Positions 16,541 to 19,043 of a DNA stretch of 19,043 bases are shown one piece after another. Under the pieces are notes generated by a model. It did no database searches. It saw nothing but the letters and a program-made list of their open reading frames with translations, and was not told where the DNA came from. Within the stretch, counting starts at the first letter, position 1. Every line of letters begins with the position of its first letter. The translations under genes were made by a program, and so were the position numbers. The stretch spans positions 1-19,043 of the forward strand of contig JBGPKH010000092.1 in NCBI GenBank assembly GCA_041485845.1, read 5' to 3'. This DNA is from OMOG01 sp041485845. GTDB taxonomy: Bacteria > Acidobacteriota > Terriglobia > Bryobacterales > Bryobacteraceae.

Positions 16541-17670
16541 CTGGCATTCTCCTGGATGAGCTCGATCAGGACGCCTCCGGTGGAAGCGGGATGCACGAAT
16601 ACGTAGAGATGGCCGCCCGCGCCCTGGCGCGGTTCGTTGAGCAGCCGGGCGCCGGAGGCGCGCAGCCGCTCGACGGCGGCCAGCAGGTCGGGAACTTTCA
16701 GGGCGACGTGGTGCAGGCCGGGTCCACGCTTTTCGAGAAACTTCGAGATGGGGGAATCGGGGGCTGTAGGCTCGAGAAGCTCGATGCAGGAATCGCCGGC
16801 CGGCAGCATGGCGACATTCACCTTCTCGCTGGCGACGCTCTCGCGATGGGCAACGGCGAGGCCGAGGGTCTCGTAGAAACTGACGGCCGCGGCAAGATCG
16901 TTCACCGCAATGCCTAAGTGGTCGAGGTAGGACAGGCCTCCTGGCCTGTCCAGTTTGTGAGGGACAGGCCAGGAGGCCTGTCCTACCGCCTCCAACAACA
17001 GATCGACGCCGGTGCCTTCGGTGGCGACCGTTCGGATGATGGTCTTGTGAAGGTGCTGCAATTCGAGCTCGAGGCGGTCCGCGCCCGGCTGGTCCGATTT
17101 GTTAATGACGAAGATGTCGGCGATCTCCATGATCCCGGCCTTGATCGCCTGCACGCCGTCGCCCATTCCGGGGACCAGCACCACCACGGTGATCTGAGCC
17201 AAACTCGCGATCTCGACTTCGTCCTGCCCCACGCCCACCGTCTCGACGATCACGTAGTCGCGGCCGGCCGCGTCCATCAGCCGCACGAGGTCCGCGGTGG
17301 TGCGCGCGATACCACCCGTGTTTCCACGCGTGGCCATGGAGCGGATGAAGATGCCGGGGTCGGCATGGTGCTGCTGCATGCGGATACGGTCGCCCAAAAT
17401 CGCCCCGCCGGTCATGCGGCTCGTCGGATCGACAGCGATGATCGCGATGGTCTTCCCCTGCTTGCGAAGCGCACTGGCCAGCGCGTCCACGAGCGTGCTC
17501 TTGCCGGCGCCCGGGGGGCCGGTGATTCCCACGATGCGCGCGTGTCCGGCGAAAGGCGCGAGCTCGCGCAGCGTCTCGAGCGCCCGCGGGTCGTGGTTCT
17601 CCACGCCCGTGGCGGCGCGGGCAAGCGCGCGCGCGTCACCCTCCCGGATTTTAGAAGCCCATTGGTTCAT
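16537..17670 (-). CDS. MeaB-type GTPase fused to methylmalonyl-CoA epimerase
   Basis: One uninterrupted frame of 377 residues. Residues 1-228 are a MeaB/ArgK G3E GTPase, the chaperone that guards B12-dependent methylmalonyl-CoA mutase: P-loop GITGPPGAGKST (48-59), IIAVDPTSRMTGGAILGDRI (77-96), ETVGVGQDE (143-151) and NKSD (190-193). It stops after ATEGTGVDLLLEA, so the helical C-terminal dimerisation arm of roughly 60 residues found in MeaB is missing. Residues 229-249 are encoded by the palindrome at 16926-16987. Residues 250-377 are a vicinal-oxygen-chelate epimerase that interconverts (R)- and (S)-methylmalonyl-CoA: DHLGIAVNDL (His251), GPGLHHVAL (His320/321) and VLIELI (Glu370) supply metal ligands. 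ATG 17670 overlaps the acyl-CoA dehydrogenase stop (ATGA). The frame extends to 17739, but that part overlaps the dehydrogenase gene. Whether the fused chain works, or is cut or re-initiated, is unknown. Confidence 0.88.
   Translation of the reverse strand: MNQWASKIREGDARALARAATGVENHDPRALETLRELAPFAGHARIVGITGPPGAGKSTLVDALASALRKQGKTIAIIAVDPTSRMTGGAILGDRIRMQQHHADPGIFIRSMATRGNTGGIARTTADLVRLMDAAGRDYVIVETVGVGQDEVEIASLAQITVVVLVPGMGDGVQAIKAGIMEIADIFVINKSDQPGADRLELELQHLHKTIIRTVATEGTGVDLLLEAVGQASWPVPHKLDRPGGLSYLDHLGIAVNDLAAAVSFYETLGLAVAHRESVASEKVNVAMLPAGDSCIELLEPTAPDSPISKFLEKRGPGLHHVALKVPDLLAAVERLRASGARLLNEPRQGAGGHLYVFVHPASTGGVLIELIQENAS
16926..16987. repeat. Perfect 26-bp-arm palindrome inside a coding gene
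   Basis: The left arm 16926-16951 and right arm 16962-16987 are exact reverse complements, separated by a 10-base loop. Each arm is itself a dyad: GGACAGGCC and GGCCTGTCC around TCCT. The 62-base element is free of stop codons in four of its six frames and is translated as the linker between the MeaB and epimerase parts. The same core occurs at 11649-11670 and in part at 11729-11744. Confidence 0.95.
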
Positions 17671-18812
17671 CGGCTTTTCAGGAGTTGCCGCGCGATCACC
17701 AGCCTCTGGATCTCGCTGGTGCCCTCGCCGATAGTACACAGCTTGACGTCGCGGTAAAACTTCTCCACCGGATAGTCCTTGATGAATCCGTAGCCGCCGT
17801 GAATCTGCACCGCCTCATTGGCGATGCGCACCGCCGCTTCGGAGGCGAACAGCTTGGCCATCGACGATTCGCGCGTGACGCGCTGGCCGCGGTCGAGCAA
17901 ATACGCGGCGCGATAATTCAGCAGGCGCGCGGCGTCGAGGTCCACCGCCATATCGACCAGCTTGTGCTGGATCGCCTGGAATTCCGAGATCGGCCGGCCG
18001 AACTGCTTGCGCAGCTTGGAGTAGCGCAGCGCGGCGTCGTAAGCGCCCTGCGCCATCCCGATCGACAGCGCGGCGATGGAGATGCGTCCGCCGTCGAGCA
18101 CCTTCAGGCTGTCCACGAAGCCCTCGTTGAGCTTGCCCAGCAACTGCTGCGGGCCAAGGCGGCAACCTTCGAAGATCACCTCGCCGGTGGCGCTGGCGCG
18201 CAGCCCGAGCTTGTTTTCCTTCTTGCCCGCCCGAAATCCCGGCGTGACTTTCTCCACGATGAAGGCCGAGATCCCGTGCTGCGCCGCGGCGCGGTCCGTC
18301 ACCGCCATGGCCACGCAGACATCGGCGTAGTGCGCGTTGGTGGTGAAGGTCTTGGCGCCATCGAGCACCCACGTGCCGTCTTGCAGCACGGCCTTCGTGC
18401 GCGTGCCGGCGGCGTCGGAGCCGGCTTCGGGCTCGGTCAGCGACCAGCAGCCGATCCACTCGCCCGCGGCCAGTTTCGGCAGGTAGCGGCGTCGCTGCTC
18501 CTCGCTGCCCATCTTGTATATATGGTTCGAGCAAAGCGACGTGTGGGCCGCCAGGATGATCCCCACCGAACCATCCACGCGCGAAAGCTCTTCGATGACG
18601 ATGGAATACTCGATGTATCCCAGGCCGGCGCCGCCCAGTTCCTCGGGGAAGATGGCGCCCATGTAGCCCAGCTTGCCGAGCTTGCGGACGACCTCAAGCG
18701 GGAAGATCTGCCCCTCGTCCCACTCCATGACGTGCGGCGCAATTTCGCCTTCGGCGAATTCGCGAACCGCCTTACGCAGTTGAACCTGTTCCGGCGTGTA
18801 CTCGAAGTCCAT
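17667..18812 (-). CDS. Acyl-CoA dehydrogenase
   Basis: A 381-residue FAD flavoenzyme of full family length that introduces the alpha,beta double bond into acyl-CoA and passes electrons to ETF. Seen: N-terminal helical domain (YTPEQVQLRKAVREFAEGEI), first signature CWSLTEPEAGSDAAGTRTKA, FTTNAHYADVCVAMAV in the beta domain, QFGRPISEFQAIQHKLVDMA with the FAD/tetramer contacts, and the second signature IHGGYGFIKDYPVEKFYRDV. Catalytic base Glu363 lies in GEGTSEIQRLVIAR, the position of short/medium- and branched-chain enzymes rather than isovaleryl-type. Substrate length cannot be fixed from sequence; the meaB and epimerase neighbours suggest branched-chain or short-chain acyl-CoA feeding propionyl-CoA. 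ATG 18812 has only AAGG directly before it. The stop overlaps the MeaB start. Confidence 0.95.
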   Translation of the reverse strand: MDFEYTPEQVQLRKAVREFAEGEIAPHVMEWDEGQIFPLEVVRKLGKLGYMGAIFPEELGGAGLGYIEYSIVIEELSRVDGSVGIILAAHTSLCSNHIYKMGSEEQRRRYLPKLAAGEWIGCWSLTEPEAGSDAAGTRTKAVLQDGTWVLDGAKTFTTNAHYADVCVAMAVTDRAAAQHGISAFIVEKVTPGFRAGKKENKLGLRASATGEVIFEGCRLGPQQLLGKLNEGFVDSLKVLDGGRISIAALSIGMAQGAYDAALRYSKLRKQFGRPISEFQAIQHKLVDMAVDLDAARLLNYRAAYLLDRGQRVTRESSMAKLFASEAAVRIANEAVQIHGGYGFIKDYPVEKFYRDVKLCTIGEGTSEIQRLVIARQLLKSR

Positions 18813-18835
18813 CCTTATTCAAAATTCAAAGGGGG

Positions 18836-19043
18836 TTAGACGATCTCTTCGCGGGCCGCGTCCCAATGCATGGTGCGCTGCTGCCGGTAGCTCTCGACCG
18901 CCATGCGGCAGGCGATCGCCACGCGGAAGCCGAGATCGAAGGGACAGTTGAGCGGCCGGCCCGGGTCGCGAATCGAATCGAGGAAGTTCTGCATGTGGGC
19001 CGCGCGATCGCTGCGCGTCGTGCCGGCCATTTCATTCCCGTCC
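18836..19043 (-). CDS. Gfo/Idh/MocA-type oxidoreductase, C-terminal fragment at window edge
   Basis: The frame enters from the right edge and ends at TAA 18838-18836. The visible 68 residues include HMQNFLDSIRDPGRP, CPFDLGFRVAIACRMAVESY and TMHWDAAREEIV, which match the typical end of NAD(P)-dependent Gfo/Idh/MocA dehydrogenases: a helix with NFLDSI, a helix after P..P.., and a terminal strand with W and D. Such enzymes oxidise sugars or similar polyols. The gene is 23 bases upstream of the acyl-CoA dehydrogenase and may be the first visible member of the operon. N-terminal Rossmann fold is outside the window. Confidence 0.65.
   Translation of the reverse strand, partial: DGNEMAGTTRSDRAAHMQNFLDSIRDPGRPLNCPFDLGFRVAIACRMAVESYRQQRTMHWDAAREEIV

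Noticed and set aside
16926..16987. Intrinsic terminator between meaB and epimerase genes
   Set aside because: The hairpin has no T-run on either strand and lies inside an uninterrupted reading frame.
17671..17739. Upstream start for the MeaB fusion gene
   Set aside because: It would overlap the acyl-CoA dehydrogenase gene by over 70 bases; ATG 17670 gives the usual ATGA overlap and the family N-terminus.

Overview
The window looks like a GC-rich chromosome segment from Acidobacteriota, most likely the Bryobacterales/Solibacter branch. The reasons are two orphan permeases of the 800-residue acidobacterial type, lineage-type secreted hypotheticals, a Tat-exported DUF362 protein, and copies of a palindromic repeat whose core is GGACAGGCC/GGCCTGTCC. 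I read it by eye; no database search was run. No tRNA, rRNA or CRISPR array was seen.

Left part (1-3.6 kb). A minus-strand fragment of a 2-hydroxyacyl-CoA dehydratase activase-like protein (the DUF2229-type part only, without the ATPase domains that usually precede it) runs off the left edge. Diverging from it is a compact toxin-antitoxin pair: a UPF0175 antitoxin and a DUF3368/PIN toxin. About 470 bases without a convincing gene follow, rich in small dyads and ending in a perfect 11-bp hairpin. Then come a small secreted hypothetical protein, a possible tiny membrane ORF, and the 16S rRNA methyltransferase gene rsmE.

Middle (3.6-14.5 kb). Two ADOP/MacB-like permeases of 802 and 823 residues lie on opposite strands around a secreted hypothetical protein. 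They are followed by a secreted gluzincin-like peptidase with TPR repeats, a frameshifted remnant of a carboxypeptidase-regulatory-domain protein flanked by repeat copies, a soluble protein with an ExbD/TolR-like N-terminus, a 9-bp tandem repeat in a divergent promoter region, and a Tat-exported DUF362 protein. Two short coding-like remnants fill 14.23-14.55 kb.

Right part (14.5-19.0 kb). A tightly packed minus-strand operon reads, in transcription order: Gfo/Idh/MocA-type oxidoreductase (partial), acyl-CoA dehydrogenase, a MeaB GTPase fused to methylmalonyl-CoA epimerase, 5'-methylthioadenosine phosphorylase, and a family 9 glycosyltransferase. Acd/meaB and meaB-mce/mtnP each overlap by 4 bases (ATGA and TTGA), which suggests translational coupling. 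The first three complete activities fit branched-chain/propionate catabolism plus methionine salvage.

The most striking observation is the MeaB-epimerase junction. It is made by a perfect 26-bp-arm palindrome, read in frame, that sits where MeaB's C-terminal dimerisation arm and the epimerase start codon would normally be. The same repeat core flanks the decayed gene near 11.7 kb. This resembles palindromic elements able to insert inside coding genes, as described in Rickettsia.
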